Assembly: GCA_947561585.1 (NCBI GenBank)
Contig: CANNZV010001125.1
Span: 124,001 to 188,000, forward strand
Direction of reading: 5' to 3'
Origin: Caprella mutica
Lineage: Eukaryota > Arthropoda > Malacostraca > Amphipoda > Caprellidae
Length of the DNA: 64,000 bases
The notes beneath the pieces are model-generated. The model was not told the DNA's origin and made no database searches. It saw only the letters and a program-made list of their open reading frames with translations. The position numbers and the translations under genes are program-made. Positions 12,930 through 24,872 of the stretch are shown here, in pieces (position 1 is the stretch's first letter; every line of letters starts with the position of its first letter).

Positions 12930-13220
12930 CAGTGTCAAAAGTTAACAACTTTGACACTGTCAAATGTTCACAATTTTGACACTGACAAATGTTCACAATT
13001 TTGACACTGACAAATGTTCACAAATTTGACACAATGCCAAAATTTCACAATAACAAAGACAAAACTTCACAATTTAGACATATTGACAAAGTTCACAGTT
13101 TTCCACAATTACAAAAGTTCACAATTTTGACAGAATTTCAAAATTTCACAATTTTTCCACAATTTAAAAAGTTCCCAATTTTGACTATATATCATAAATT
13201 CACAATTTTGCCACAATGCC
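12930..13220. repeat. Degenerate TTCACAATTTTGACA repeat
   Basis: Units of about 20-28 bases centred on TTCACAATTTTGACACTGAC recur roughly twelve times, regular at the left and increasingly diverged rightward. Non-coding. Confidence 0.8.
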
Positions 13221-13376
13221 AAAAGTTCTCAAATCTACCTACAGTGCCATAAGTTTTTATCACATCAGTACTCTATGACTCACTTCACCGTAAGTACACA
13301 TTAGCGTCTATCAGGCCTGGAGATAGGCTAAGATGAATGAACTGGTCCTAGAACCCGGATCTGGAGAGTACAGATG

Positions 13377-13497
13377 TACTGTAGGTCTGTAGGTATTACT
13401 GTAGATCTGTAAGTATTACCGTAGGTATTGTTGTAGGTCTGTAGGTATTATTGTAGGTCTGTAGGTATTATTGTAGGTTTGTAGGTATTACCGTAGG
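13377..13497. repeat. GTAGGTCTGTAGGTATTATT tandem repeat
   Basis: About six imperfect units of roughly 20 bases with the kernel TGTAGGTATTA. Confidence 0.75.
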
Positions 13498-13729
13498 CTT
13501 AGATAAGTTACTGAGGTAGGTAGCAATGTTTCTTGGTGCAACATTGAATAAATATTGTTACAATATAGCCACAGCAATGTCCAATATTGTTACACCGTTT
13601 CTCCGAGATATGTTTCTACCACCCAGAATTAAAGTTATGGTGGAGCCATAGAAGATATAAGAAGAGACCCTACTTAAAATCTCCTATGGCCCCATCATAA
13701 TTTTCTCTCTTTTAAATATGCTTGTAATG

Positions 13730-13805
13730 AAATAACTACACGTTCATTTTCTTTCCATTACAACCACCGTGTCACTCTCATACGTGGACGAACACAGCGG
13801 CTGAT
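13730..13805. repeat. Direct repeat partner of 14391-14467
   Basis: This segment (GAAATAACTACACGTTC ... CCGTGTCACTCTC ... ACAGCGGCTGATAA) matches 14391-14467 (GAAATAACTCCACGT ... CCGTGTCAGTCTC ... ACGGCTAATAA) in the same order with modest divergence. Either a local duplication or two ends of a small dispersed element. Confidence 0.6.
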
Positions 13806-14390
13806 AACACGTCAGTCAAGCCTTACGTCAGCACTACCAATATTTTATGTTCAATTACGAACACTGTGAGTGTGTCTATACACTACATGTAAAGTTTTAA
13901 AATAATTAAAGTCGCAATCAATATTACAATAATGTATTCAATTCTTTAAAAAAGTTTTAGATATCTGATTATAAGTGTCATGAAAAAACAGTAGTATAAT
14001 TAAATGTTTATATAGTCTTAATACAGTAATTATTTTTTTTACGCAAATAAAAATTTTAGCCATGAAAAAAAAATTGATACTTTATAATTTCTTTTACTGT
14101 ATGTCGTAGGACTAAAAAATCTGATCAAAAAAAATATTCTTATTCAGGTCAACATGTTTTTTCTCATTTTTAAATAAACAACAAAAAAACATTTTGAAAA
14201 ACAGTGGCAGGGGATGACTTTGCATTTTTTACTTCAAAACATCTAACTATCCCCTGTGGGTATACAGGGATCTCACTGTGGGAAATAACACACAACGTGG
14301 GATTTATTGTGGAAAATTCCCACGACTGCAAACGAGTTTTATAAAGTGACCTAAATTAAATGAATTATTAGATAAAAAAAAATAGTTGCA

Positions 14391-14467
14391 AGGAAATAAC
14401 TCCACGTACAAGATATTTCCACAACGACCGTGTCAGTCTCCAACATGGTCGCACAGAACGGCTAATA
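14391..14467. repeat. Direct repeat partner of 13730-13805
   Basis: Second copy of the pair; shared anchors are GAAATAACT, CACGT, CCGTGTCA and CGGCT.ATAA. No coding potential is seen. Confidence 0.6.
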
Positions 14468-14482
14468 ATTATATTTTACATA

Positions 14483-14715
14483 CAGTAAAACTATTAGAGT
14501 GAAATCCTATATAGTGAATGTAGTGTCTTGAAGATAGAAGTAGCCTCTATAGTGATAAAATTTTCTCTAGTCTCTCATGAAATGGCCATCAGTTTTCTAT
14601 AAATGATGGTCATTTATGGCAGACTAAAGAAAAATTTGTTCACTATAGAGGCTATTTCCTTACTCAGGATACTACAGTCACTATAGAGGATTTCAATTAC
14701 AGAAGAGTTCTACTG
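14483..14715. mobile_element. Second CAGTA-ended pogo-like MITE
   Basis: Starts CAGTAAAACTATTAG after a TA and ends AGAGTTCTACTG. Inner arms match the copy at 5660: AGTAGCCTCTATAGTGAT on the left and ATCACTATAG-type return sequence on the right, around an ATGGCCATCAG centre. The right flank is AA, so the TA duplication is not preserved. Confidence 0.7.
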
Positions 14716-15279
14716 AACTATACGACTAAATTATAATAGCTATTGCCAAACATTTACTCAGTTTTTAACAATAAATTCTAGTTAAATGAATTTTAATTAA
14801 TTATTATTAAGATACATTAATTAACAGTGATAGAAATATAATTCTTTATTAGAAAAAAAGGCAATAATCACAATTCAAATTGTGTAATTATGATATTTCC
14901 TTAACATATAAACATATATACAGTAAACGATTACATTTAAATAATAACAAATACGTAACCACAATAACCAATCAAAATGATAATTAATATAATTGATTAA
15001 TTAAGAAGTTGATAGATAAAAATATAAATCATATTATCATAACAAATAAAGTTAATAAACCAATATGTGACTCAATAAAACAAATGTTTCTACATATGCA
15101 ATAACTGAGAACGAGTCAGAGTGATGAAATGCAGTATTTAATATAACACTTTGTTAAATCTATTTAAAATACTTCATAAAAATAAATAAATTAAACTGGT
15201 TAGAAGTGACAATATAAAAAATTGAATTCATTTAAACTTATCCATTAAAATACAGAAATGATACTACGGTTGGATAAGT

Positions 15280-15893
15280 TGTATAAATTGTTGTAAATAA
15301 AGTGCGCAGTGAAGGGTTAAAACAACGACCAATAGTTGTAAATAAAGTAAACAGTGAAGGGTAAAAACAACCACCAATAGTTGTAAATAAAGTAAACAGT
15401 GAAGAGTTACAACAACCACCAATATATAATTGCAACTATTGTACACAGTGAAAGGTTAAAACAACCACCAATCGTATCAATTCAGTACACAGTGAAGTGT
15501 TAAAACAACCACCAATCGCATCAATTTAGTACACAGTGAAGGGTTAAAACAACCATCAATCGTGTCACTTCAGTACACAGTGAAGTGTTAAAACAACCAC
15601 CAATCGCATCAATTTACTACACAGTGAAGGGTTAAAACAACCACCAATCGTGTCACTTCAGTACACAGTGAAGGGTTAAAACAACCACCAATCGTGTCAC
15701 TTCAGTACACAGTGAAGTGTTAAAACAACCACCAATCGTATCAATTTAGTACNNNNNNNNNNNNNNNNNNNNNNNNCAATTTAGTACACAGTGAAGGATT
15801 AAAACAACCACCAATCGCGTCACTTCAGTACACAGTGAAGTGTTAAAACAACCACCAATCGCATCAATTCAGTACACAGTGAAGGGTTACTAT
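15280..15893. repeat. 44-45 bp minisatellite spanning an assembly gap
   Basis: About fourteen units built from CAGTGAAGGGTTAAAACAAC then CACCAATC plus a variable tail (GTATCAATTCAGTACA or TAGTTGTAAATAAAGTA). The tail divides the array into a left and a right subfamily. A run of 24 N lies in the right part, so the true copy number is unknown. Confidence 0.9.
15753..15776. other. Assembly gap (24 N)
   Basis: Runs of N inside the 44-bp minisatellite; assembly most likely failed on the tandem array. Confidence 0.99.
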
Positions 15894-16214
15894 CTAAGAT
15901 GTACTCTTACTAATATATTCTCTTGATCTAACCGTTACACTCCTGTCATAGTTACTCTACTATGCTGCAGCATATGCTACACTTGACACAGTGAACCATA
16001 GTACGTGAGGTAGGGAAAAGTACTATTAACAGGGGTTAAGTAAATACTAAAAGAAGATTACTATAGGTACTTGATAGAACAATGCATGAATATATTTAAG
16101 TGCAATTTTTTTAATAGTACCTATTGAAATTTTCATCCGGTAATTAATTCACATCTGGAAATTTTACTACATATATCTTAAACAGTTTGAAAAAATCTCA
16201 CACGTATAAAAATA

Positions 16215-16420
16215 CAGGCTGACCCACGAAAAAGTGAACCCAAATTAGAATTAATATAAATATCGTATTTATAAATAGTTAATAATGAGTTGAAGTAAAT
16301 TTAGTAACTAGATTTTTTTCATGTATCCATTTTTTCATACCACCGTCATTACTTAAGATTGTACGTGTACGATATTTATATTAATTCAAACTTGGGTACA
16401 CGTTTTTGTGGGTTACCCTG
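16215..16420. mobile_element. Second mariner-like MITE flanked by TA
   Basis: Ends CAGGCTGACCCACGAAAAAG and TTTTTGTGGGTTACCCTG match the copy at 8521-8720 and are flanked by TA on both sides. The inner arms share TTAATATAAATATCGTA. A non-autonomous relic. Confidence 0.8.
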
Positions 16421-16957
16421 TATTGTTAATATTTTTTTTCCTACGAAATGAGATTAATTGTGACATAGGAAAATGAAATAAATGTTGTCCCCAGCTTGTA
16501 CCATATGCAGCACGGTGATTTATTATACCTTGGGATAGAAAAAGAATATATTAATTAAATATTGCTTCCATTAAAGTTATCTTGCCGTCAGATCACTAAA
16601 ATAATAAATTAACAAAATCATATCTGTTCAATTTTATAGACTATAAAAAATCATAATTATTTATAAGTTTATAACTGATAAACCTCTCAGTTTTATTCAA
16701 AACTTTAAAATTATCTTGTATTTTTTTATAATCATAAAAAAATCATAATTATTCCTGATATTTTTGTTTTATTTTAACTTTTTAAATTATCCTGTTTTTG
16801 AATAATTATACAATAAATTAAAATTATTCCTTATTTTTTTAAAGTTAAATTTTTAACTTTTTAAATTACCCTGTATTTATTTATTATACAAAAAAAAAAT
16901 CTGTTCTATTTTAACTTTCCCGATATATATATTTTGTAGTTTAACTTTATTAAGGTC

Positions 16958-17167
16958 AGGGTAAATTACGAATTATCGGTCAGTTTCATATCGTCGGTCA
17001 TATAAGAAAAACTATATTACAATTGTTATTTAATTTTTATTTTAGTTGGTATCCATGCTACCTGCAGGTATCATGGATACCAACTAAAATAAAATTAGAT
17101 AACAATTATAATATAGTTCTTTCTTATATGACCGATTGAAATGGACCGATAATTCGTAATTTACCCT
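16958..17167. mobile_element. Family-2 palindromic MITE (TACGAATTATCGGTC ends)
   Basis: The left arm is AGGGTAAATTACGAATTATC, the right arm its near reverse complement ending GATAATTCGTAATTTACCCT. The inner palindrome at about 17041-17092 (GTTGGTATCCATG, CTGCAG, CATGGATACCAAC) is the same core seen in family-1 elements, although the outer ends are unrelated. Non-coding. Confidence 0.85.
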
Positions 17168-18618
17168 ACTACTACTAGGTTAATTAGGACACAGAAAGGA
17201 GGGGGCTTTAGCAGGGGTCAAAAAGGGGTCATCTCACAGCCCCATATGTTCAGTGAGAGGTCAATGTGACAGTATCCTGTTCTACATTCTACATCTAACA
17301 TACATTCTAACATTTAAAACCCTTAACATTACTTGGAAGTGATTTTTTAAATATTACTCTGCCCTGTTTTTCTTATTTCAAGATAAATGTTAATCGTGTT
17401 TTTGAAGGCAAAAATTATTGTCTTTTTAAATAATAGAAAAATTGTATTGAATCATAAAAAAGTATACAATAAAGACTTTTTTAAAATAATAATAAAAAAT
17501 TTATTAAGTAATGATGAAATGACTAAAAAAGGAAATAATTTAACTGACTAATGTATACGTGCCGTCAAAAATGACACCTGTTTTAACGTCAATTTTATAA
17601 ACACTGAAAAAAGTTTAATTTATGATTATAATTATCCCCAATTAATTAATAGACTATTTTTCACCTGAATAAAATTAAATTTAATTTAGGCATTAAAAGC
17701 CATTTATTGAACTGATATCGGAATAATTTCATATCCATGGTACCAGCTGCTTGCCAAGCGTATTATTTTAGTGTGACGGACAGACAGACATAAGTAGCTC
17801 ATATTATGATGATTCAGCAGGCAGACATATTTTAACAGAGTAAACATGTTTTCGCTAAAAATAATTTAATTTTCTTAAAATAAAAATATACGATTTAATT
17901 GGTTTTACAATCATATATAGTTAAAATCTTTGAAAAAGTTTAATTAAGTAAGTATTTAATATATATAAAAGATGAGAACCAAAGATATGAATAAATAGAA
18001 GTTTTTAAAGAGATTGTATGAATTTTAAATCAATATCAGTATAAAAAAGTACTTTAGCTATCAGTTATATCACCTGTTTCTTAGGACTAAAATGATGTCC
18101 TTATGTTTGTTTTAGTGTATTAGTAGATGTACATGTAGATAAATAACTATACATGTTCAGATAGATAGATAAATGATAAATAAATAAGTATACATATATA
18201 ACATATGTTAATTGAAACAAAGACTTTAAATAAAACACAATGTATACATTCTTATCTCGCACAAAGAATAATTTATTTAAATATATTTTTAACAAGTAAC
18301 AATTACCAGGTGAGAAAGAAACACCGGAAGGAAATTTCATTAAGAATTAATTTTAAAAATCACATCAAAATGCATTCAAGAACCTCAAAAAATGTATAAT
18401 TTAACACATTATTCAAGTTATCAATATTAAATTTGGTAGATTTCTTATAAAAGGCAATGCATTTTTTATTATATTATAACAGTTAGCTATTTCTACCACC
18501 CCTAATTTTCTAGTATTTAAACATTAAAATTTAACTCACCATGTAAAACAGCCAAGCTCATGGCAAGTTGATATCGTTAGTAGTTTTACTGCACTAACTA
18601 TAGCACTACATTATCAAA
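17168..18618. other. Gene-free AT-rich stretch
   Basis: No exon with paired splice signals, no clear repeat and no inverted-repeat element was seen. Short open frames near 18101-18399 on both strands are AT-driven. Confidence 0.6.
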
Positions 18619-18630
18619 GGGGGGGGGGGG
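18619..18630. repeat. G12 homopolymer
   Basis: Uninterrupted run of twelve G, unusual in such AT-rich sequence and prone to sequencing error. Confidence 0.9.
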
Positions 18631-18884
18631 ATGGAGACACTCTCAAGGTAAACCAATCATAATTAGCAAATGAAATAATTAACACAGGTATTTTCTGGAA
18701 AGTAGTTTATTTTAGAACATTAGAAATTACGCTTATATAATTGATATTGATGAAGTGGATTAAATCATTTAATACAAAGTAATAGCAATTACACCTGTAT
18801 TTTGTACCTGTAAGTAGATAATAAAGAGGAAATATATAATACGTATGTAGGTATGCCTTTCAAGGTTGCTACCATCTTGAGGTC

Positions 18885-19440
18885 TGGAACTGGTATAGCG
18901 GGTATCAACTGTGAAGTGGTATGGTATAGCGGGTATGAACTGTGAAGTGGTGACCATGGTATAAATGGTATGAAGTGGTATGGTATAGCGGGTATAACTG
19001 GTATGGTATAGCGGGTATGAACTGTGAAGTGGCATGATATAGCGGGTATGAACTGTGAAGTGGTGTGGTATGACTGGTATGAAGTGGTATGGTATAGCAG
19101 GTATGACTGGTATGAAGTTGTATGGTATAGCGGGTATGACTGGTATGAAGTGGTATGGTATAGCGGGTATGAAGTGGTATGGTATAGACTCATAGAGGGT
19201 ATGAAGTGGTATGGTATAGACTCATAGAGGGTATGAAGTGGTATGGTATAGACTCATAGAGGGTATGAAGTGGTATGGTATAGCGGGTATGAAGTGGTAT
19301 GGTATAGACTCATAGAGGGTATGAAGTGGTATGGTATAGACTCATAGAGGGTATGAAGTGGTATGGTATAGACTCATAGAGGGTATGAAGTGGTATGGTA
19401 TACCATATACCACTCTTACCCGCTATACCATATCACTGGT
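18885..19440. repeat. GGTATGAAGTGGTATGGTATAG minisatellite
   Basis: Units containing GAAGTGGTATGGTATAG alternate with spacers AGCGGGTAT, ACTCATAGAGGGTAT or GACTGGTAT, giving local 22- and 32-bp periods. The right end turns into an inverted copy (GGTATGGTATACCATATACC), suggesting a fold-back at the array edge. Open frames on both strands are period artefacts. Confidence 0.85.
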
Positions 19441-20738
19441 ATGGTATACAGTGAAGTTGTATACTGTACGCAGCTTTACCATATCAAATAAATTTGAGTT
19501 GCTGGTATATTTTAAATTCAAAAAAATTAGATCCTAAATGCATTAAATTTACTGTTGCTAAGTAAAATATCAATAAAATATTAGAAATTCGCGACTAAAT
19601 TTAACATTTCTCAAACCATTTTCTAGAACTATCAATATTAAATTATTTTAATGTTTGTTTAAATGCAATCTTTGTCTAAAATGAATTGCAATATAAATTA
19701 GAGATAATCTTTTATAAATACTTAAAATATTCAACTCAATTATATTATATTGAACAATAAAACCGATTGGTTCAATGAAGGTAACTACTAAACTGAATAT
19801 AAAAATTAAATTATTTAATTCATTTTAATAAAGACTTATGTTACATAAATTAGGTACACCAATTGGCACAATAGTATTTTTTAATTTACCTAGAGATAAG
19901 TAGAGCTAAAATGTTATACCTTTATATTCTGCAACACATGCAAATTATATGATGAGGCAAACTAAAAATAATTAGAACATTCGTCAGTAAACAAATCATT
20001 TGTATTGTATTGAAAATAATGACATATTTAATTAGGTACGGCAAATAAAAAGGTTTTATTTCTACTCAAGATAATGGCACTAATTATTAAACATTCCAGA
20101 CAATTAAATACATTTCAAACCGTGTTAAACTTCACTAGTTAACGCTATTGCCTCATAATTAACTCATCACGAACACTAAATGGTGTAAAGAAGAAAATAG
20201 TGAGAGGAAAGACACCGCACAACCTCACTCCGCCACTTCCAAGTCAAAGCTGAGGAAAAGGTTGCCAACTTACTTGCCGCTAATTTACTAAGTGACGTCA
20301 CTAGAACACGTCTTGTGACTATGACGTCATTTGAGCACTTTAGAAAAATTGAAATATTAAGAAATAGGATATATAGAATTATAGAATATATTGTTAGCTT
20401 AAACATTCTGATTTTTAAGTAAAAATTAGATGCATAATATTGAAAGTAAATATTTTGATTCAGTGACGTCATGAAAGCATATTAATACATCACATGGCAT
20501 TTCCATAAGTATACCACCTTAAAAAACTATTAGAAGACTGGTGGTACATATTTCGGGTCTTTCCTAGAATAGAGGCACAAAATATCTATTATTATAATTA
20601 CTTTCAATATCATTATTTATTAGAGGCACAATATTTAATAGAAAATACATATAGTATCTGTAATAAAAACAGGCACGAAAATTATATCTAAAATTAACCC
20701 TTTCAAAGAATGATTTCCCGAAATATAATCTGTATTGA
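19441..20738. other. Gene-free stretch with three TGACGTCA sites
   Basis: Mostly AT-rich sequence without exon signals. Three exact CRE-type octamers lie at 20293, 20322 and 20464. Confidence 0.6.
20293..20471. promoter_or_regulatory. Cluster of three TGACGTCA (CRE-like) octamers
   Basis: Exact TGACGTCA at 20293-20300 (within AGTGACGTCACT, fully palindromic), 20322-20329 and 20464-20471. The octamer is the classic binding site of CREB/ATF-type bZIP factors. No promoter or transcript is seen next to it, so function is only suggested by clustering. Confidence 0.35.
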
Positions 20739-20980
20739 ATGGAGCAGAACTTGATAACTGAAAATGCATTTTCGTTACTACAAGATTTGGCGGTAATCTC
20801 GAAAAAGAAGCAATGTCGAAATAACCATGACAAGACGATTTCTTATTCGCAATGCAGTTGGAGATGCTCTAAGACTGAATGCAGGTATAAAATTGCATGT
20901 CTCAGTGTAGCTTGGTTTCTCGGAATTAAATTATGTCTCTGAACAACGAAATATTTTTGTGTTCATGGAATTATCCAAAT
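20739..20980 (+). pseudogene. Relic of an ISXO2/IS1595-like (Merlin-type) transposase N-terminus
   Basis: The frame beginning ATGGAGCAGAACTTG reads through KKKQCRNNHDKTISYS, QCSWRCSKTECRYKI and AWFLGIKL. The spacing of cysteines with the WRC..C.KKI..R.GS-F pattern resembles the zinc-ribbon and adjoining segment of ISXO2-like transposases as I remember that family. The frame stops after 67 codons, and no DDE catalytic core follows. I infer a broken Merlin-type element fragment; another small zinc-binding relic is possible. Confidence 0.4.
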
Positions 20981-22074
20981 AGAATTATCCAAATAGACAT
21001 AGTCTCAAAAACAATTATTTTTGAGTTATCCAATTTTGATAATTTTAGCTCTAAAATTGACCGCTAGAGAGGATAGTTAATGTCCTAACGACATAAAATA
21101 AAGGGCAAAATTACAAAAAAGAGATAACAGAAATGATATTTGATTTAGTAAAGATATAATAATACTTCTATAAACTTTAGAGGCCTATTTGATGTTTCAA
21201 AAAATGTTCCACCTAGCTAGGCTGTTTTGGGGCTAAATGCCTCTCCTGAAAAGTAGCTTTTTTTGAGTTAGGACAACGTTGTCACAAACGAGCAATTAAT
21301 TTTTCACTGTCTGGTCATATACAGAAATCAATTCAAGGATAATTGGTCGAAATAGGTTAGACTTAGCCCTTTAAAGACTGACTGTGGAGTTAGAGCTCGA
21401 CAAACCAAATACATTCAATATAGTAACACTTTTCATCTTGGGTAAATAAAGTTTTGCACAGAACATTTATATGATAAAAGCTATTAACTGACAAAAATCA
21501 TATAAGTCGAGCAGCTGGTTTCCTAAATATCTATTGAATTTTGTGAGACCAATTAGGGCTAAACCTTTTATTAATAGTTTCAGATAGAATTTTGTATGTT
21601 AATTAATCAACCCTACCCAGTTAAACCCACTATTACCCAAATAAAAATTTTATGGTGACTCGTGAGGTCATAGAAGATTAAGAGGTGCGTAATCTTAATC
21701 TTCTACTTTTCTAATTTACATACAATTGTAAAATTATCAATTTATAAGAGTTCTGTTTTTTATTTAATAGTTTATATATATTGATATATTATTGATATAT
21801 ATTGATACACATCAATTAATTAAAGGCATCAGATAAGTTGACTAATTTCTGTGAGTTATATATTATATACATTTAAATTAATTAGATATTCATCACTGAT
21901 TTCGTTGATACTATGGTGATTTAAGTTTTTCTTATTGAAACTCAGATCTTTGACCACAAGCAGTCATATCAGCTATTACTCTATAATGTAAAAGAGTCAC
22001 TGCATTATGTTAATTTCACAAATCATAGTTTTCTAATTTCCTAATATTTTCAAATCTTACAAATTTGTCTCGCC

Positions 22075-22170
22075 ATACTAATTTTAAAAAATCTACAGGC
22101 ATTACAAATAGTGAAGTAACTGTGAAATTAGTGAACTGTCGAAAAATTAATTACAGATATATTTTTCTTT
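22075..22170. repeat. Dispersed repeat copy (also near 4340, 32560 and inverted near 49060)
   Basis: A block with CAGGCATTACAAATAGTGAA, GTGAAATTAGTGAACTGTC and TTACAGATATATTTTTC has counterparts near 4340-4450 and 32565-32660 on the same strand and inverted near 49060-49230. The family is old; no terminal structures are clear. Confidence 0.55.
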
Positions 22171-22620
22171 GGCTGTACATCATCATTTTCGATTAGGAAT
22201 TTTAATATATTTAAAATATGTTATTTAATGATATATTCACACCTATTCAAAATGCATGAATGAACACGCAAATTTATTCAAATAACAGAAAATGAAAATT
22301 TAGTATTTTTATTAAACCTTTATTAAATAGAGACTAAAATCCCTTTAAAGAAGCTATGACGTAATGCAGAGTCTCTGTCTCTAAGCCAATCAGCGATCAG
22401 TATAAAGCGCTACGTTATTTACGATGAAATAAAGTAATGACCTTACTGTACAAGTTCAATGCTATTAAAAACAAATAAATGAACACTGTAAATCAGTGTA
22501 TCATATATGATATATACACCAAATACAGTGTAGGCCACAGTACATAGAATAGTATATAGTATATTCTCTGTACTGTGGTGTAGGCTGTGTATCATAGATA
22601 CTCTAGCTTACATTTTGCAT

Positions 22621-22864
22621 AAAGGTCCGTACACACGTAGGGTTTTTTAAGTCTTTCCACCAGAGACTCTTTGCTAAGCTCCTTCTACTATATAATAATA
22701 AATTATTTAAGTTGGTATCCATGATACCTTCAGGTATCATGGATACCAATAAAATAAATAATAATTATATCGTTTTTTCTTATATTCTCGTGGAAAATGT
22801 AGGAGAAGCTTAGCAAAAAGTTTGGTGGAAAGACTTAAAAAACCCTACGTGTGTACGGCCCTTA
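22621..22864. mobile_element. Family-1 MITE with intact central palindrome
   Basis: Outer ends AAAGGTCCGTACACACGTAG and CTACGTGTGTACGGCCCTT; centre at 22709-22755 is GTTGGTATCCATGATACC, TTC, and the reverse complement. A TAA appears on both flanks. It looks like the undamaged form of the element expanded at 12173. Confidence 0.85.
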
Positions 22865-23299
22865 AGTTTCAGCCCCTCGTTTTCTTTGAAGGTTTTCTTT
22901 GCAATGGAAGAATAAGTCTATAGAATAATAGCGGTTGAGTCTGAAGAAAATAATTATAGAGATTTTTTCGTTTGAAATTACGGTTTTGACTAGCGTCTTT
23001 GTAAATATTTTGAAGAAAGAAAGCAGTACAAAAGAGTATTTAAAATATACTAAAATAACGGACTGTTACTGAACCGTTATACGAATTGATATAAATTAAA
23101 CAATATGTACTTTTAAATATTCTTATTCTGGTGTATAAATGTTTTTGTAATGAAAATGTTTGATAATAAAGTAGTTAGTAGAGGAACAGATTTGGCGAAA
23201 GAGAAAATAGAATAAAGGATATGTCTAACAAGTGAAGGGTTAATTGGTAGATAGATTCTTGACTAAGGAAAACTATCCAAATATTAGATATATTTTTAT

Positions 23300-23540
23300 A
23301 GCATAATTTTTATATAAAATATAATTTTTTTTATAAAATATAATTTTTTTTATAAAATATAATTTTTTTTATAAAATATAATTTTTTTTATAAAATATAA
23401 TTTTTTATAAAATATAATTTTTTTTATAAAATAATTTTTTTTTATAAAATATAATTTTTTTTATAAAATATAATTTTTTTATAAAATAATTTTTTTTATA
23501 AAATATAATTTTTTTTATAAAATATAATTTTTTTTATTAA
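23300..23540. repeat. TATAAAATATAATTTTTTTT tandem repeat
   Basis: About a dozen units of 16-21 bases of the form TATAAAATATAATTTTTTTT, varying in T-run length. Purely A/T low-complexity DNA. Confidence 0.9.
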
Positions 23541-23794
23541 ATTAAAACAATTAATAATCAAGATGTAAATACGCACTAAATACATTAAATATAACTAATT
23601 TTCAAATTAATTATAAATCTCACCTTAAACGATCGGTGGTGACGAAACTTCCCAGAAATCTTGACTCCAATAACATTTTAACATATAATATATAATACTG
23701 AAAAATAAATATTAATGAACATATTTACCTCTTACCTGAGACATTTCTGAAAGGTGGAAAATGTTAACATATATACTGGCTGACGTTTGAAAGT

Positions 23795-23930
23795 GGGGTA
23801 AGTTCCGAATTATCGAACGGTTCCACATTTTCGACCACATAAAATTTATATTAGTTATAATTTTATATTATATACTTTTGTCTTATATGATCGAAAATGT
23901 GGAACCGTCCAATAACTCGCAACTTACCCA
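23795..23930. mobile_element. Short family-2 MITE
   Basis: Left arm GGGTAAGTTCCGAATTATCG and right arm CGATAA-type return ending AACTCGCAACTTACCC, both containing TTCCACATTTTCGA or its complement. Only about 30 bases separate the arms, so it is internally deleted and lacks the shared GGTATCC core. Confidence 0.75.
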
Positions 23931-24042
23931 ATATAGTATGATACAAATAAAGAAAGACAGACTTTAATGGAAGATAGCTATAGCCACTCTGTAGCTGAAC
24001 ACTCACAGTTCTCTGTAAGTGCGTGTAAGCATAGGTCATGAG

Positions 24043-24217
24043 TAGGGTTGTGACAATATGCATCTAAAATCATAGATCCTACAAATATTTTAGATGAATT
24101 TAATTAAAGACTATTGAATCCTTCTAAACCAGCGGTATTATAGTATTCGATACCATTTCATTTCGTCTATGATATTCTTACGATCTATGATTTTAAAAGC
24201 ATATTGTCACAACCCTA
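24043..24217. mobile_element. hAT-like MITE with perfect 8-bp target duplication
   Basis: Terminal inverted repeats TAGGGTTGTGACAATATGC and GCATATTGTCACAACCCTA bound the element. GTCATGAG occurs directly outside both ends (24035-24042 and 24218-24225). An 8-bp duplication is the hallmark of hAT transposition. The interior is non-coding with complementary sub-terminal blocks (AAAATCATAGATC, GATCTATGATTTT). A related copy with its own duplication is at 59200-59375. Confidence 0.9.
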
Positions 24218-24470
24218 GTCATGAGCCAGTGAGATCTACAGAAAACTCATGACCTATGATAATCCCCACTTTCCGAGTACTGAGAGTGTGACTGAGTGAC
24301 CGAGTATACCATATAGGTAGGTATTAGTATTTAACCATGTCTTGCTGTACTAATAAATAAATTATTTAATAATAATTAGTTTAATTGAGTATCGTATGAT
24401 TCATACATGTCATACATGTATAAAGAATTTTTCTATCAGAATTATTTATTTATTTCATATATCATAAATG

Positions 24471-24641
24471 TAGGGTCAGTTACGATTACGAATTATCGGT
24501 CAGTACTACATCTTCGGTCATATAAGAAAAAACAATATAAAAAATATTATTATTACACAGTGCTATCTAATAATTTTTATATTGTTTTTTCCTATATGAC
24601 CGAAGATGTAGTACTGACCTATAATTCGTAACTTACCCTAT
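24471..24641. mobile_element. Family-2 MITE, first of a close pair
   Basis: TAGGGTCAGTTACGATTACG opens the left arm and CGTAACTTACCCTA closes the right arm. The palindrome continues inward through ATCTTCGGTCATATAAGAAA and its complement. The next family-2 copy begins only about 30 bases away. Confidence 0.8.
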
Positions 24642-24670
24642 AAAATTAATAAATATAAACTATCGTAACT

Positions 24671-24872
24671 AGGGTAGGTTCCGAGTTATCATACTGTTCC
24701 ACATTTTCGACCACAGAAGAAAATGGTATATAATAACTATCATTTAACTTTTATATACTTTATAAAACTTTATTGTATAAACTTAATCAGTAAATGCAAA
24801 TATCATGGATGCCAATTAAAATACAAATTATATAATTTTGTGGAACTGACCGATAACTAGGAACATACCCTA
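24671..24872. mobile_element. Family-2 MITE, second of a close pair
   Basis: Left end AGGGTAGGTTCCGAGTTATC, right end GATAACTAGGAACATACCCT. The arms have diverged more than in its neighbour. A degraded GGTATCC core is visible as ATCATGGATGCCAATTAAAA near 24800-24825. Confidence 0.7.

Noticed and set aside
15280..15893. A CRISPR array (regular 44-bp repeats)
   Set aside because: The whole unit is repeated, with no unique spacers, and the context is eukaryotic.
18789..19227. Tyr/His-rich frames on both strands
   Set aside because: Period artefact of the GGTATGGTATAG minisatellite.
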